Positions 45,601 to 48,992 of a stretch of 64,000 nucleotides of DNA are shown here, one piece after another. The DNA lies in NCBI GenBank assembly GCA_032622095.1, contig CP136069.1, positions 45,236,194-45,300,193 of the forward strand, read 5' to 3'. How positions within the stretch are numbered: the stretch's first letter is position 1; the number at the start of each line of letters is the position of its first letter. The DNA comes from Siphonodentalium dalli. Taxonomy: Eukaryota > Mollusca > Scaphopoda > Gadilida > Siphonodentaliidae. Position numbers and translations under genes: made by a program. The notes under the pieces were generated by a model. That model did no database searches. It was not told where the DNA came from and was given only the letters and a program-made list of their open reading frames with translations.

Positions 45601-47667
45601 ACACATCTGACAACAAAAACTTCAATGGAATTCTTTTAAAAACAGATTTGCATTCTTATTCCTAAAGAAAAAATAAGACAGCTTTGGCACACTTCCCCAA
45701 AAAAGATGGCTTTTTTGGCCAATGTCTTTTAAAAATTGAAAAATAAAATTCCCTTTTCAAGCGATCAATCTAAATAATAAATTTGAAAGTTATCGGATAA
45801 CTATAATTCAAGCATTAACTGGACAACAAAATATTCAGCAAATTCTAAGTCACAAATGGGCATAACTACAAAAATATTGTCGGATCGGAGCCAAATTTGA
45901 ATTTGACTGGAACATTCATGAGAAAAAAATCTACTATCTGTCCCACCAGTGGCCATATATTAGCTACTTACTTGATAACTTCCTCCATGTTGTCAATATT
46001 CTCAGTGAGATACGGCAGCACACCTGTCTGACTCAGCTTATGCCACACCTTAAAATATGATACAACCATTGAAATACTCATGGATGCATAAGTCACGTCA
46101 CCCAATTTCCACGAGGGCTGGGGCTACACATGTGGTGTATAGAAACTGACGTTGTAATTTAGTTTATAGTTAACAATGGAGTATTTGCATTTTGATCACT
46201 CTTGGTAATGGTGACAGCGTGATTTTCTATAAACCATTCCGATGGGGCTTCAGTTAGGAGAGATTTTACTGTACATATTTTGTCGCACATGCTTTTACTA
46301 ACATTCACTATGTAAACTGTGAATAACATAAATTATTACTAGAAATGAACGAAACTTACCTCCGTTGGGTATTCATGGATGACACAGTTCAGGCAATCAA
46401 TACAGGAAGCTAAAAGATCCAGCGGCGCCGGGGTAAAGCTGCAGAACCTACAATAACAATTAACCCTTTAATAATTAAATAATTAAATTGAGAGTGAACA
46501 TGCATGACCTTAATTAAACTGAGAATGAAAATGTTCTATACAAAATACTAAATAAAATATTTCAATATTCCCTTATTGGTTCAATGTTTACAGTCAAATT
46601 TGACAGAACTGATGGGATCAGATTTTATCACCTGTCAATTTAAAATATTTGGTGCGGACAGGTGCGAGTGCAATTGTGCTGCAAAGGACTGCATACAAAT
46701 ACATCAATAGGTACCACTTAACTACCGATCAGTTACCAAAGAGCTAAAGTGAATATTAAGACCCAATAGTTAAGCAAAACATTCCAAATTGTTTATTAGG
46801 CATTTTACTTTTCATATCAGGACGGGAAAGCACTTTTTATTTTTATAATTTATTAGCAACTTTAAGAATTATTGAACACTTCGTAATTCAAATTTCACCA
46901 GACACGTCACAAAATGAGCCCAATAGTGGCAATACAGTTGATTCCCTGTGTTTTTCTGTCACCAACTCACAAGTAAATATTTTCTTGGTAATTTTTCCAA
47001 GCATCAGTCCACTGAGAATGGGAATAACTTATCTACAAAGCTTCTATATTGGATGCTAAATCAATCTACAAAAGTATTATTTCTCAACCCTTTCAAATAC
47101 TCTTTGACGAGTAGTTCCTTTATGAAATGTTCAGAGGGTAAGTTCAACAAACGAACATTGCCAATCAATCACCAGGTATCCTTCTGTGCCTGTATTACTT
47201 TTTTCATCCGTTTGTCTGCTAATTTTTTCTGAACACCCCTGAATAATAGACCAGTCCAATATATACTTTTATAACTGGACAGGAGAGTCCATTTAGTAAG
47301 GACTAAAACATTAACTTTTTGTTTTGGTTTTCCAATTCTATGAAATCTAAAGAGATAAACGGATCGATACATTATGTGAAAATGACATTACATCATATCA
47401 ATTACTAGCATTTGACAAAGAGTATTTGTGATTGTCATGACAAAACAAGTGATGAAAATGTCTTTATCAAAGAGAAAAATGAAATATAAATTTGCATCGA
47501 GGGACAGAATTGTTTGTCTTCGACTCAGAATTACCTTTGTAGTATCTGGTAGCAGTGATCCACTATTCCCATGTATTTCTTTGCACTGCTTGGTAGTGAT
47601 GTCATCAGTTCCTTCGCAAGTCTCAATCCAAGCGTCACTCTTGAAATCTGGCTCATAGACACCATAC
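9438..47667 (-). CDS. NUP188: Nup188 nuclear pore scaffold protein, C-terminal two-thirds, 26 exons (5' end off window)
   Basis: Nup188 is a large alpha-solenoid nucleoporin of the inner ring of the nuclear pore complex; it binds Nup93 and is a paralogue of Nup205. I joined 26 minus-strand exons: 47535-47667, 46360-46447, 45972-46048, 44892-45320, 43323-43566, 41649-41855, 40036-40205, 38306-38384, 37159-37232, 36838-36910, 34402-34530, 33564-33638, 33046-33131, 24847-25004, 23142-23287, 21726-21926, 20928-21035, 19350-19511, 18853-18990, 18267-18341, 17584-17714, 14750-14828, 13344-13475, 10948-11012, 10181-10310, 9438-9644. Every junction is GT-AG and every phase closes, giving ~1197 residues plus stop. 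Recognisable blocks such as YHKWRY, CLGNDA, VETQPGLIE, WRKV..CIELYT, FTPGLCEVLLDQ and RRGAPSSP fall in the same order as in vertebrate Nup188 (about 1750 residues, from memory). The N-terminal ~500 residues are missing because the window ends. Confidence 0.9.
10181..10310 (-). CDS. NUP188: NUP188 exon 25
   Basis: Acceptor TTGCAG, donor GTGAGT; one base plus 43 codons. LIMSQAARHLRDPNLHPREK and KMELGSEL match the vertebrate LLISQAMRYLRDPAVHPRDK..KQELSSEL. Confidence 0.95.
10948..11012 (-). CDS. NUP188: NUP188 exon 24 (short linker)
   Basis: Acceptor TTTCAG, donor GTAAGT; 21 codons plus two bases (LDPRIVSPQKSPDSSISQHI, then E). Low conservation, but it supplies the phase that joins exon 23 to exon 25 and sits where vertebrates have a variable loop. 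Confidence 0.85.
11013..13343 (-). other. Intron 23 of NUP188, no recognised insertion
   Basis: 2.3 kb AT-rich intron between exons 23 and 24. Short ORFs on both strands near 12150-12470 look like possible old repeat remnants, but no family could be named. Confidence 0.6.
13344..13475 (-). CDS. NUP188: NUP188 exon 23
   Basis: 44 codons, phase 0 at both ends; acceptor TTTCAG, donor GTAAAT. SEYDAFLGISFITPSLDHNM and EITFGTFIS match the vertebrate EYNFLFALSFTTPTFDSEV..SFGTLL block. Confidence 0.94.
13814..14247. mobile_element. hAT MITE, long variant
   Basis: CAAGCCTGCAAATAGTGTCT start, GAGGTCCCCAGAGGGTGAAT block, internal TCTGGGAAGTATCTATAATC and AACTTCAA/CTCCCATAGCAGTTGAGGCC segments, and a CACTATTTGCAGCCTTG end. 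Lies in the intron between exons 22 and 23. Flanks do not show a clear target duplication. Confidence 0.75.
14750..14828 (-). CDS. NUP188: NUP188 exon 22
   Basis: Acceptor TGACAG, donor GTTAGT; one base plus 26 codons. MNRCLSALRQFTPGLCEVLL then DQ is nearly the vertebrate LAALRHFTPDVCQILLDQ. Confidence 0.95.
14838..14971. repeat. Tandem duplication, 67-bp unit, next to exon 22
   Basis: Two near-identical copies of ATTATATTTGGATGGGTGA...CACAATGTGTATACGA, offset by 67 bases, starting 10 bases upstream of the exon 22 acceptor. Confidence 0.85.
15060..15735 (+). pseudogene. Degraded LINE (CR1/jockey-like) reverse transcriptase 3' end
   Basis: Three frames together read like the C-terminal region of a non-LTR retrotransposon RT: LGFIRRNIKTVNYEIKELAY, then a LLEQLNWQSL-like block (with a stop), MLFKIQHKHVD and ELPLTPSRKHKAPTLP, then, beyond a MITE at 15424-15636, LKTFKTMLSAHFASP. 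Stops and frameshifts throughout. Intronic, opposite to NUP188. Confidence 0.5.
15424..15636. mobile_element. Palindromic MITE, full length, TA target site
   Basis: 213 bp, almost perfect palindrome: the left arm starts CAGTAATGCTCTAATTAATC, the right arm ends GATTAATTAGAGCATTACTG. Flanked by TA on both sides. The TA site and CAGTA termini suggest mobilisation by a Tc1/mariner-type transposase (inference). Inserted inside a LINE remnant. Confidence 0.9.
17270..17390. mobile_element. Palindromic MITE, internally deleted copy
   Basis: 121 bp with both CAGTAATGCC...GGACATTACTG ends but lacking most of one arm. Lies in the intron between exons 21 and 22. 15740-17269 contains no supported gene. 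Confidence 0.8.
17584..17714 (-). CDS. NUP188: NUP188 exon 21 (variable linker)
   Basis: Not obvious from ORF length; found because exon 20 ends in phase 0 while exon 22 needs two preceding bases. Acceptor CTCTTCAG, donor GTATGT; 43 codons plus TA. Encodes a divergent linker rich in T, Q and P followed by TTQLLIIQN, matching the ALHTVQYGLLKIL position in vertebrates. All three phases close only with this exon included. Confidence 0.82.
17828..17960. mobile_element. Palindromic MITE, truncated copy
   Basis: CAGTATTGCCCTAGATAATT start and the TTATGGGTAACTTTTCAGGA core; the second arm decays after GATGAATGGCAA. Confidence 0.75.
18267..18341 (-). CDS. NUP188: NUP188 exon 20
   Basis: 25 codons, phase 0 at both ends; acceptor TTTCAG, donor GTAAGT. 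Begins TSMVSMFQTFISLMIRPKYL and continues QHIIS, comparable to the vertebrate QACTSLLHSRKMLQHYLQ. A second in-frame donor further downstream (GTGAGT) exists but gives the wrong phase. Confidence 0.88.
18672..18852. repeat. Diverged tandem repeat (~60-66 bp, three units) reaching the exon 19 donor
   Basis: TTTTTGTTA..., (A)CATACCAGTA-(G/A)TTT..., GAATTTGG recurs three times. The last unit merges with the exon 19 splice donor, so a copy of the last exon bases plus a GTATG donor-like site exists in the intron. Confidence 0.6.
18853..18990 (-). CDS. NUP188: NUP188 exon 19
   Basis: 46 codons, phase 0 at both ends; acceptor TTTTAG, donor GTATGT. Encodes KEAEAICGLIHQLSFFRREW, matching the vertebrate EADHTVGFILQLSNFMKEW. 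The donor lies at the edge of a diverged ~62-bp tandem repeat. Confidence 0.92.
19350..19511 (-). CDS. NUP188: NUP188 exon 18
   Basis: 54 codons, phase 0 at both ends; acceptor TTTTAG, donor GTAATA. SWRKVFTNCIELYTMMLSHL and the FIGAHQ motif match the vertebrate LRYNFLPEALDFVGVHQ block. Confidence 0.94.
19665..19779. mobile_element. TTAA MITE remnant with hairpin
   Basis: Contains the family hairpin (CCAATGCATTCTCTTATATA on the left, TATATAAGAGAATGCTTTGG on the right) and the terminal CAAAATTTCAGCTCCAGTCA...GGG followed by TTAA at 19780-19783. The left end is degraded. Confidence 0.7.
19876..20045. repeat. 24-bp minisatellite, 7 copies
   Basis: Seven perfect copies of a 24-base unit beginning CAATAATGTATAGATGAGAC. 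Open reading frames through it (repeating LSHLYIIV) are repeat artefacts. Confidence 0.97.
20220..20790. repeat. Mollusc-type dispersed repeat ending in GGACGGACG
   Basis: Internal near-direct repeat (GTCGGACAGACGTCATAATCG twice) and a 3' phrase GGACGGACGACAGACGGACA before CCAGTATATAT. Related 3' ends appear at 32126-32556, 33660-34345, 35610-35670, 51780-52165, 56753-57448 and 62575-62790. Probably a SINE or short LINE family. Confidence 0.55.
20928..21035 (-). CDS. NUP188: NUP188 exon 17
   Basis: 36 codons, phase 0 at both ends; acceptor TTTTAG, donor GTATGT. GAEALAFSGLTQHTCIALLS corresponds to the vertebrate stretch GATAVAGAGITQSICLPLLS. Confidence 0.93.
21355..21490. repeat. Tandem duplication (~70 bp)
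   Basis: TTACATCACATGCTACCACA(T/A)CAAAATTCCTGCA occurs twice, offset by about 70 bases, in the intron between exons 16 and 17. Confidence 0.8.
21726..21926 (-). CDS. NUP188: NUP188 exon 16
   Basis: 67 codons, phase 0 at both ends; acceptor TTGTAG, donor GTAATA. Encodes LVEELIKIIQDAPKWVPVFQ and LETYLKAKQGLPYVSTVMTF, resembling the vertebrate RRLPILPTLLTTLEVSLRMK region. Confidence 0.91.
22013..22394. mobile_element. piggyBac-type MITE (382 bp) with two hairpins
   Basis: Flanked by TTAA on both sides (22009-22012, 22395-22398) with inverted ends CCCTTTACCCAACA...TGTTGGGTAAAGGG. Internally carries two copies of a ~70-nt near-perfect hairpin (22036-22106 and 22177-22246). TTAA sites with CCC ends are typical of piggyBac. 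No transposase ORF. Confidence 0.9.
22852..23031. mobile_element. pogo-like MITE (CAGTAAAACCTC ends)
   Basis: Termini CAGTAAAACCTCTCCAAACT and GTTTGGAGAGGCTTTACTG; the right flank is TA. A related diverged copy occupies about 57690-57849. The termini resemble pogo/Tigger elements. Confidence 0.65.
23142..23287 (-). CDS. NUP188: NUP188 exon 15
   Basis: Acceptor TTTCAG, donor GTAAGT; two bases plus 48 codons. Encodes LPTDVFTSLLPSICSVLQQS and ends VDIKFK. Poorly conserved part of the solenoid, supported by phase and position between exons 14 and 16. Confidence 0.86.
23380..23960. repeat. Tandem old dispersed repeats (GGTCCTTAACTCAGGTAAAG type)
   Basis: Three diverged units each read CTGTAACTTGGGTAAA / CCAAATTTGAACTTAACCTG / AAATTTCATT..ATTCAG...AAAGTTATCATC. 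The same module recurs at 45850-45910, 50815-50910, 51785-51920 and 62580-62720. Lies in the intron between exons 14 and 15. No gene. Confidence 0.6.
24847..25004 (-). CDS. NUP188: NUP188 exon 14
   Basis: Acceptor TTTCAG; one base plus 52 codons plus one base. The donor GTAGAT runs directly into a short CTAT microsatellite. Encodes KIKEMTEHIQSAITN and GLLASLLVILQNRDFL. Confidence 0.88.
25027..25571. repeat. 34-bp minisatellite, ~16 copies
   Basis: Unit CATATTATCACTACAGCTCG plus TCAGATTACA(C/A)ATA. Variants CACATA and CAAATA, and GATTACA and GAGTACA, alternate. A further partial unit (31612-31640) on the far side of the DIRS-like element shows that the element split the array. Long ORFs on + across it are artefacts. 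Confidence 0.95.
25571..25890. repeat. DIRS-like left inverted terminal repeat
   Basis: Starts AATATTTTCCTAAAAATAGT and includes AAGTATCTTGCCCACTAAAC and GGTACGAATATCC. It is the reverse complement of 31313-31612 apart from a short insertion (an extra GGAATTCCCA) in the right copy. Confidence 0.9.
25945..26045. repeat. DIRS-like internal complementary region
   Basis: Contains GTTTAGTGGGCAAGATACTT, TATAGGAGATATATATTTTA and TATCTTGCCCACTAAAC in one block, so it can pair with both termini. Such a region is used in DIRS replication to close the circle. Confidence 0.85.
26184..26864 (-). CDS. DIRS-like tyrosine recombinase, catalytic part
   Basis: Catalyses integration of the circular DNA intermediate. 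The catalytic Arg lies in ASARRVSELHAL, the HxxR-type box in FHVRAHEVRAISSSWA, and the nucleophile tyrosine in STFSQFYLRD near the C-terminus. The N-terminal core-binding domain is in the adjacent frame (about 27260-26840: CRARRSSTINTYQAKWSLYL, YRAILSQTF). A one-base frameshift near 26835 separates the two. Reading in the frame given, the last ~45 residues run past the usual end of the domain. Confidence 0.85.
   Translation of the reverse strand: MESGVGSHLFAGTSKPIRLCSFLHLTYKTVFLLAFASARRVSELHALSIDPSCCKVSRTAAELLTNPGFLAKNQIPSSFPAAIHIPALPRGGDTSLCPVRILRQYIDRSKQRRRGRLRLFLPLQISREDISVRSIARWIKSVITMAYDQFDPLQLRSFHVRAHEVRAISSSWAFRSSVALRDIMTAAYWSQPSTFSQFYLRDLQSQSDNLFQLGPLVAAQQVVSQS
26789..28759 (-). pseudogene. 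DIRS-like reverse transcriptase (palm) and recombinase N-terminal domain, frame-disrupted
   Basis: The first ~260 residues are reverse transcriptase: motif A SIDLQDAYFHV, motif B FGLNLSPWAF, active-site GYIDD, then the start of RNase H (LSTDSSVIGWGG). After a C/G run at 27972-27985 this frame is a shadow of the RNase H frame (27139-28056). It becomes coding again from about 27260 for the recombinase N-terminal domain. It is therefore two real segments linked by an out-of-frame stretch. Confidence 0.8.
27139..28000 (-). pseudogene. DIRS-like RNase H and C-terminal domain of RT polyprotein
   Basis: Continues the RT in another frame after the C/G run at 27972-27985: INVKEMLAVLFSLYHW (Glu), LLVLSDNSTVVSYI (Asp), HIPGRLNVLADQLSR (Asp), then DLFATRLNNKLPCY and SWDGLVGYAFPP, which are typical of DIRS/PAT RNase H tails. 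The frame ends at a stop at 27139. Confidence 0.85.
28760..29294 (-). pseudogene. DIRS-like RT N-terminal region, frameshifted
   Basis: The GGRLSHFASQWEPIFMIDPW motif starts the RT region in one frame. After a seven-C run at 28992-28998 the homologous reading (KALEAEIQILLHKQAVEIVQ, then PGFYSRLFLVPKSSGKFRPV) is in another frame. A stop codon just after DLSTLN (about 28783) precedes the motif A frame. Confidence 0.75.
29143..30180 (-). CDS. DIRS-like gag, C-terminal part
   Basis: Alpha-helical capsid-like region (AVASAYERINTLIRGSLANR, VHQALQVLSFTDMTTSAIFM) followed by a basic tail (TQSRKRKSSRV, RSRGSKGTGNKPGRRRF). Starts without an ATG because a frameshift near 30.17 kb separates it from the upstream ORF. 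Confidence 0.7.
   Translation of the reverse strand: MGASSRGTNTICSQSSPAVASAYERINTLIRGSLANRSRMGRDLVPFPPKTRSYGFNFKYYSSTSQPVVLDPLPHLEPDASSLDLYQPKGIFLTRQKFSCFRQSVHQALQVLSFTDMTTSAIFMAQSAGSDQSGRIGELTKVLSCSIGHAISVLTTLSANHDLLWREEMIKQSSLLQPHHKDFLLYQPIGTGTEFNDQIATARDMVSAEADLFDRRPSRTGSRGLTQSRKRKSSRVAFSGPSKKQTVSVARPQRSLRDHDLLAQLPHPTSNIQSNSRVNRERELQENVSHIVHQVNDILQSSGSRPASSHTVPAGQGLQQSRRFQSVPRSRGSKGTGNKPGRRRF
30150..31211 (-). CDS. DIRS-like gag/ORF1, N-terminal part with Cys-rich head
   Basis: Begins MRSCLICKRQ; cysteines in CLIC, CVLCAGC and CRIC suggest a zinc-binding head. A Pro/Gly/Ser-rich middle and an acidic segment (GDSGSGTDSEDEESVPYF) follow. The ORF continues to 29901, but beyond about 30150 it is probably the shadow of the C-terminal gag frame. 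Confidence 0.7.
31313..31612. repeat. DIRS-like right inverted terminal repeat
   Basis: Reverse complement of the left terminus; includes GAATGACTTACCTGGCAATC and ends GGCAAGATACTTATAGGAGA. The minisatellite phrase CATATTATCACTACAGCTC resumes directly after it. Confidence 0.9.
31724..31945. mobile_element. hAT MITE, truncated
   Basis: CAAGCCTAGAAATAGTGTGT start, GCTAGCATCACCACATTCAC block, then the long-variant internal segment; no right terminus. Confidence 0.7.
32126..32556. repeat. Dispersed repeat (AACAAGAGGTGTGCACTC...GTGGGGGTATAAT)
   Basis: Close copy of 56753-57448: shared start AACAAGAGGTGTGCACTC, shared TGCATACAAAAATTTATTGA and a 3' end with CAGTCAATCCAGTATACCCC. Probably a SINE-like family. 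Confidence 0.75.
32563..32969. mobile_element. hAT MITE, long variant
   Basis: Starts in ACCTGCAAGTAATGAGGTCC and ends GACTATTTGCAGGCTTG, with the usual internal TATGGGAAGTATCTATAGTC and CATAGCAGTTGAGGCC blocks. Confidence 0.75.
33046..33131 (-). CDS. NUP188: NUP188 exon 13
   Basis: Acceptor CAACAG, donor GTGAGA; 28 codons plus two bases. GGLSLLNMKLASVGTAMFFT parallels the vertebrate NCLRLGSMKCTLLLILLRQW. The next intron (25005-33045) hosts the DIRS-like retrotransposon. Confidence 0.9.
33564..33638 (-). CDS. NUP188: NUP188 exon 12
   Basis: 25 codons, phase 0 at both ends; acceptor TTGTAG, donor GTAAAG. Encodes LKEEILFDLMEGMQAQ, similar to the vertebrate RRQLFLDVLDGTKA stretch. Confidence 0.88.
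33660..34350. repeat. Dispersed repeat (ATATGAAGTTTGGTGATGAT type)
   Basis: GATCCATATGAAGTTTGGTG occurs twice (about 33681 and 33948) and the block ends near CGGATGGACCAGATGC..CCAGTATACCATCC. Related phrases occur at 40555-40800 and 54890-55250. Lies in the intron between exons 11 and 12. Confidence 0.5.
34402..34530 (-). CDS. NUP188: NUP188 exon 11
   Basis: 43 codons, phase 0 at both ends; acceptor ACACAG, donor GTACCA. Helical (YVRDCLQFEGEARELSKEKL, then HLLSAWKNILITL). Matches the vertebrate LVSAWRMLLI stretch. Confidence 0.9.
35030..35365 (-). mobile_element. Penelope-like element remnant (tentative)
   Basis: The minus strand contains CCTGACGAAGATATACCAAT followed by ATCGAAAGCGCTAG, then an ORF piece REIEWIFTLHTLQPWGINKK followed by DF and a stop. 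This resembles the end of a GIY-YIG endonuclease region of Penelope-like elements, but so little is left that the family is uncertain. Confidence 0.4.
35530..35607. repeat. Perfect 35-bp inverted repeat (hairpin, 8-nt loop)
   Basis: The left arm 35530-35564 begins CCGTGGAACTGCGGGTAGTT; the right arm 35573-35607 is its exact reverse complement; the loop is TGCGAGAA. It adjoins the GGACGGACAGACTGATAACA tail of a dispersed repeat. Confidence 0.92.
36402..36438 (-). pseudogene. Partial copy of NUP188 exon 10
   Basis: 37 bases match 36838-36874 with one difference (TTTTGACCAGTATTTGAGCT...). It encodes the last residues of exon 10 (KKNQLKYWSK), but the donor GTAAGA is replaced by TTAAGA, so it cannot be spliced the same way. 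Confidence 0.85.
36838..36910 (-). CDS. NUP188: NUP188 exon 10
   Basis: Acceptor TTGCAG, donor GTAAGA; one base plus 24 codons. KFPEKLKKVLKDFDKKNQLK then YW corresponds to the vertebrate DTLKKF..EKRFAYW segment. Its last 37 bases recur almost unchanged at 36402-36438. Confidence 0.92.
37159..37232 (-). CDS. NUP188: NUP188 exon 9
   Basis: Acceptor TTCCAG, donor GTAGGT; 24 codons plus two bases (begins YTQNTIRTVAYDMKILAHE). A tandem duplicate of its 5' half and acceptor lies immediately upstream in the intron (37284-37380). Confidence 0.9.
37284..37380 (-). pseudogene. Tandem partial duplicate of NUP188 exon 9
   Basis: 97 bases repeat 37188-37283 with scattered changes. The copy keeps an acceptor (TTTCCAG) and codes for TTC ACA CAG AAT... 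(15 codons, FTQNTIKMVAYEVKI) but ends before any donor. Splicing into it would read through into intron. Confidence 0.88.
37733..37986. mobile_element. hAT MITE, palindromic, perfect target duplication
   Basis: 254 bp, CAAGCCTTGAAATAGCGTGT...ACCCTATTTCAAGGCTTG, flanked by TGTACTTC on both sides (37725-37732, 37987-37994). Confidence 0.9.
38306..38384 (-). CDS. NUP188: NUP188 exon 8
   Basis: Acceptor CCACAG, donor GTGAGA; one base plus 26 codons. ENFWSSLSAPLMKNMSKL corresponds to the vertebrate FWENLTSPLFGTLS segment. Confidence 0.92.
38486..38898. mobile_element. hAT MITE, long variant, worn right end
   Basis: CAAGTCTGCAAATAGTGTGT start; internal CTGGGAAGTATCTGTAGTCT and GGGTGAACATCGCCAACTTC blocks; ends in GACAGGCACACAGG. 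Confidence 0.7.
38896..39080. repeat. Dispersed repeat shared with 41035-41245
   Basis: CTGAAACCCCAT(A/G)..GCAAC...AAATAATTGTGG...GGTAAC...GTGTTAAA is present in both places. A poly-C run interrupts this copy (39005-39018). Confidence 0.6.
39400..39931. mobile_element. Palindromic MITE interrupted by a nested TTAA MITE
   Basis: Left part 39400-39509 (TAATGCTCTAAGTAATCGAC...GGAAAGCTCTCAGC) and right part 39902-39931 (TTAAGAAGTCGATTACTTAG...ATTACTG) belong to the palindromic family. The segment between is a complete TTAA-flanked element. Confidence 0.85.
39510..39901. mobile_element. piggyBac-type MITE (392 bp) nested in another MITE
   Basis: TTAA at 39506-39509 and 39902-39905; ends CCCTTTACCCAACA and TGTTGGGTAAAGGG. 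Same internal sequence as 22013-22394 in reverse orientation, again with two hairpins (39658-39727, 39807-39876). Confidence 0.92.
40036..40205 (-). CDS. NUP188: NUP188 exon 7
   Basis: Acceptor TCACAG, donor GTAACT; 56 codons plus two bases. Encodes SCLQTVLELIEEKKQG and FIHALWHGRRETAIDVLR, matching the vertebrate SCLHAVLELI and FLHALWQDRRDSA segments. Confidence 0.94.
41649..41855 (-). CDS. NUP188: NUP188 exon 6
   Basis: 69 codons, phase 0 at both ends, acceptor CTTCAG, donor GTCAGT. Encodes SPMSILACLGNDAEPVRDK and VETQPGLIEIFLN, among the most conserved Nup188 segments. Confidence 0.95.
42031..42536. mobile_element. hAT MITE, long variant
   Basis: CAAGCCTGAATTTAGCGTGT start; two copies of the AACTTCAACTGGGGAACTTC / GAAGTTCCCCAGTTGAAGTT block in opposite orientation; ends near ATTGAATTCAGACCTG. 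About 500 bp. Confidence 0.7.
42821..43303. mobile_element. TTAA MITE interrupted by a nested hAT MITE
   Basis: Left TTAA (42817-42820) then CCCTTTCATGAC; right end CAGTCATGGAAGGG at 43303 (right TTAA not retained). The hairpin arm TATATAAGAG at 42886-42894 is broken by the hAT MITE at 42895-43144 and resumes after it. A second hairpin lies at 43189-43260. Confidence 0.8.
42895..43144. mobile_element. hAT MITE nested in TTAA MITE, 8-bp duplication TATAAGAG
   Basis: 250 bp, CAAGCCTTGAAATAGTAAGT...CACTATTTCAAGGCTTG, flanked by TATAAGAG on both sides (42887-42894, 43145-43152). The duplicated octamer is part of the host element's hairpin, proving insertion order. Confidence 0.92.
43323..43566 (-). 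CDS. NUP188: NUP188 exon 5
   Basis: Acceptor CCGTAG, donor GTAGGT; one base plus 81 codons. Ends with STVLLKRLAV, which corresponds to the vertebrate LLKRLATV just before the CLGND block. Confidence 0.92.
43940..44043. mobile_element. Palindromic MITE, single arm
   Basis: From GAGCTTTCCGATGAATGGCA to GATTAATTAGAGCATTACTG followed by TA; the other arm is missing. Intron between exons 4 and 5, which otherwise (44044-44890) shows nothing recognisable. Confidence 0.8.
44892..45320 (-). CDS. NUP188: NUP188 exon 4 (largest)
   Basis: One base plus 142 codons plus two bases. Starts after AATATTTCAG, which yields GQGLTSGQYGSILAGYECSQ. Contains GRYPLT, VLYILREVFP.YHKWRY and the TEAGRALLDLL block, all characteristic of Nup188. 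The frame stays open upstream to about 45442, but a start at the next upstream CAG would break phase with exon 3. A TTAA-flanked MITE begins only 30 bases upstream of the acceptor. Confidence 0.93.
45350..45574. mobile_element. TTAA MITE, short variant, beside the exon 4 acceptor
   Basis: TTAA at 45346-45349 and 45575-45578; ends GCCTTCCATGACTG and CCACCATGGAAGGT. Contains the family hairpin arms (ATGCATTCTCTTATATATGT; partial second arm). It starts 30 bases from the exon 4 boundary. Confidence 0.8.
45972..46048 (-). CDS. NUP188: NUP188 exon 3
   Basis: Acceptor TTTAAG, donor GTAAGT; starts in phase 0 and ends with two bases. Encodes VWHKLSQTGVLPYL, matching the conserved VW..L..TGFLP block. 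The AAG acceptor is less common than CAG/TAG but is required by both phase and homology. Confidence 0.86.
46360..46447 (-). CDS. NUP188: NUP188 exon 2
   Basis: Acceptor TTGTAG, donor GTAAGT; one base plus 29 codons. The residues APLDLLASCIDCLN resemble the vertebrate Nup188 stretch PVDVIASCVNCL that precedes the VW..L block. Confidence 0.88.
47535..47667 (-). CDS. NUP188: NUP188 exon 1 of those visible
   Basis: Begins with the last two bases of a split codon after TTTTAG and ends with two bases before donor GTAATT. The frame that joins exon 2 is helical (RLAKELMTSLPSSAKKYMG, then HCYQILQ). Another frame is also open but leaves a phase that exon 2 cannot accept. Its upstream partner is not in the window. 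Confidence 0.8.
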
Positions 47668-48699
47668 CTAAAATTATATATGTTAAAAATAAATAGGAGA
47701 TGAATGTACTCTAGATCTGTTCCATTGGATATTTGGGGATATGAGTATGAAAACAGTTTAATGAGCTGGCTTATCCAAAGAACAGGGTATGTTTAACTCC
47801 ATTGCTATTTTAAAGAAACAGCACAAAATGCACTTTTATTGGCATTATATGCTATGAAGTCATAAATGCTTTTTTTGGTGATCAAATCTCTAGCTACGTT
47901 CCATAGGGTAATTCTTTGCATAATTTTTGGATGGTGATGATGATGTTGAACCCAGTGATTTTAATAATGGATAGTCAATTGCTGCTATGTTTTCTTAGTG
48001 CTTGTCAACAGAGATGTTTGAGAGGTATTCCATAGTTTTTACACCATATCTTTATCTGAACAGTTTTTGATGTTGGTTACCTGAATTGAATTTATCAAAC
48101 TTATGTATTGCACTTGTTTCCCAGTTCTGATAAATCATTGCTATATGTAAGCCATGCATTTTGGAAGAAAAAAATGCGGAACTGGGCACAACTGTTAATT
48201 TTCTCATGTCCGGAATTAAGTTGAGCAATATTCAACATAATTTCTTGATATTTGGTAAGTGGTTCACAAATGAGAAGATGCAGGCCAAGTTTGATTTTAT
48301 TCAACTTAGAAATAATAATATCTGTAACTCGGAACAGCGCCTGAACAATTTCCTGTTAACTGTATCGATAGTAAACAACTTTTCAGTTGAACTTGATTAA
48401 CCTACTTCTGCCCAAGCCATTTCATCGTCAATGATGCCATGCTGTTCAAAATTTGTTCACCCATCAGCTAGGTGGTGCTGGTAAATTGAGAGCTAAAGTT
48501 AGCAGCTATAGCCCAATCAGAATGCATGTTTTAGCAACAAATATTCAGCTTGATTTACAATATCGTATTGAGAGTCAAAAAGAGAAGTCAAATTAAACAT
48601 AAACAATCCATGGATATCAATCATCATGAAGAACATTTGTTTCTACTTTCTCATATCTTGTCAAAGGAAATACCACCGAAAATATCATTTGAAACATCA

Positions 48700-48845
48700 G
48701 TATACACCTTTGCCTTCCTTGGAGTGGAATAGCGAGAACTATTTTCCCTCGATGGTGAGTAGTCCTGCTTGCTATTCAGAAGACGCCATCGAGGAAATAA
48801 GCTTACTTTTCCACTCCAAGGTAGGCAATAGGCGTTTTAGTATAT
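48700..48845. repeat. Inner palindrome of the foldback element
   Basis: CCTTGGAGTGGAA and TTTCCCTCGATGG face CCATCGAGGAAA and TTCCACTCCAAGG, with AGTATACACCTTTGCC facing GGCAATAGGCGTTTTAGTAT at the edges. Confidence 0.75.
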
Positions 48846-48992
48846 GACACAATTCTCGCCAAGCTCCAGAGGCGGATAAATAGTTTGAAGACTAGCCCGG
48901 GCAAAAGTTTGATTGCCACAATTCTCGCTTCGCACCAATCATGTCAGCAGGCACAATTTTGGCCTCACCCTAATCATGATGACAGCAGGCAG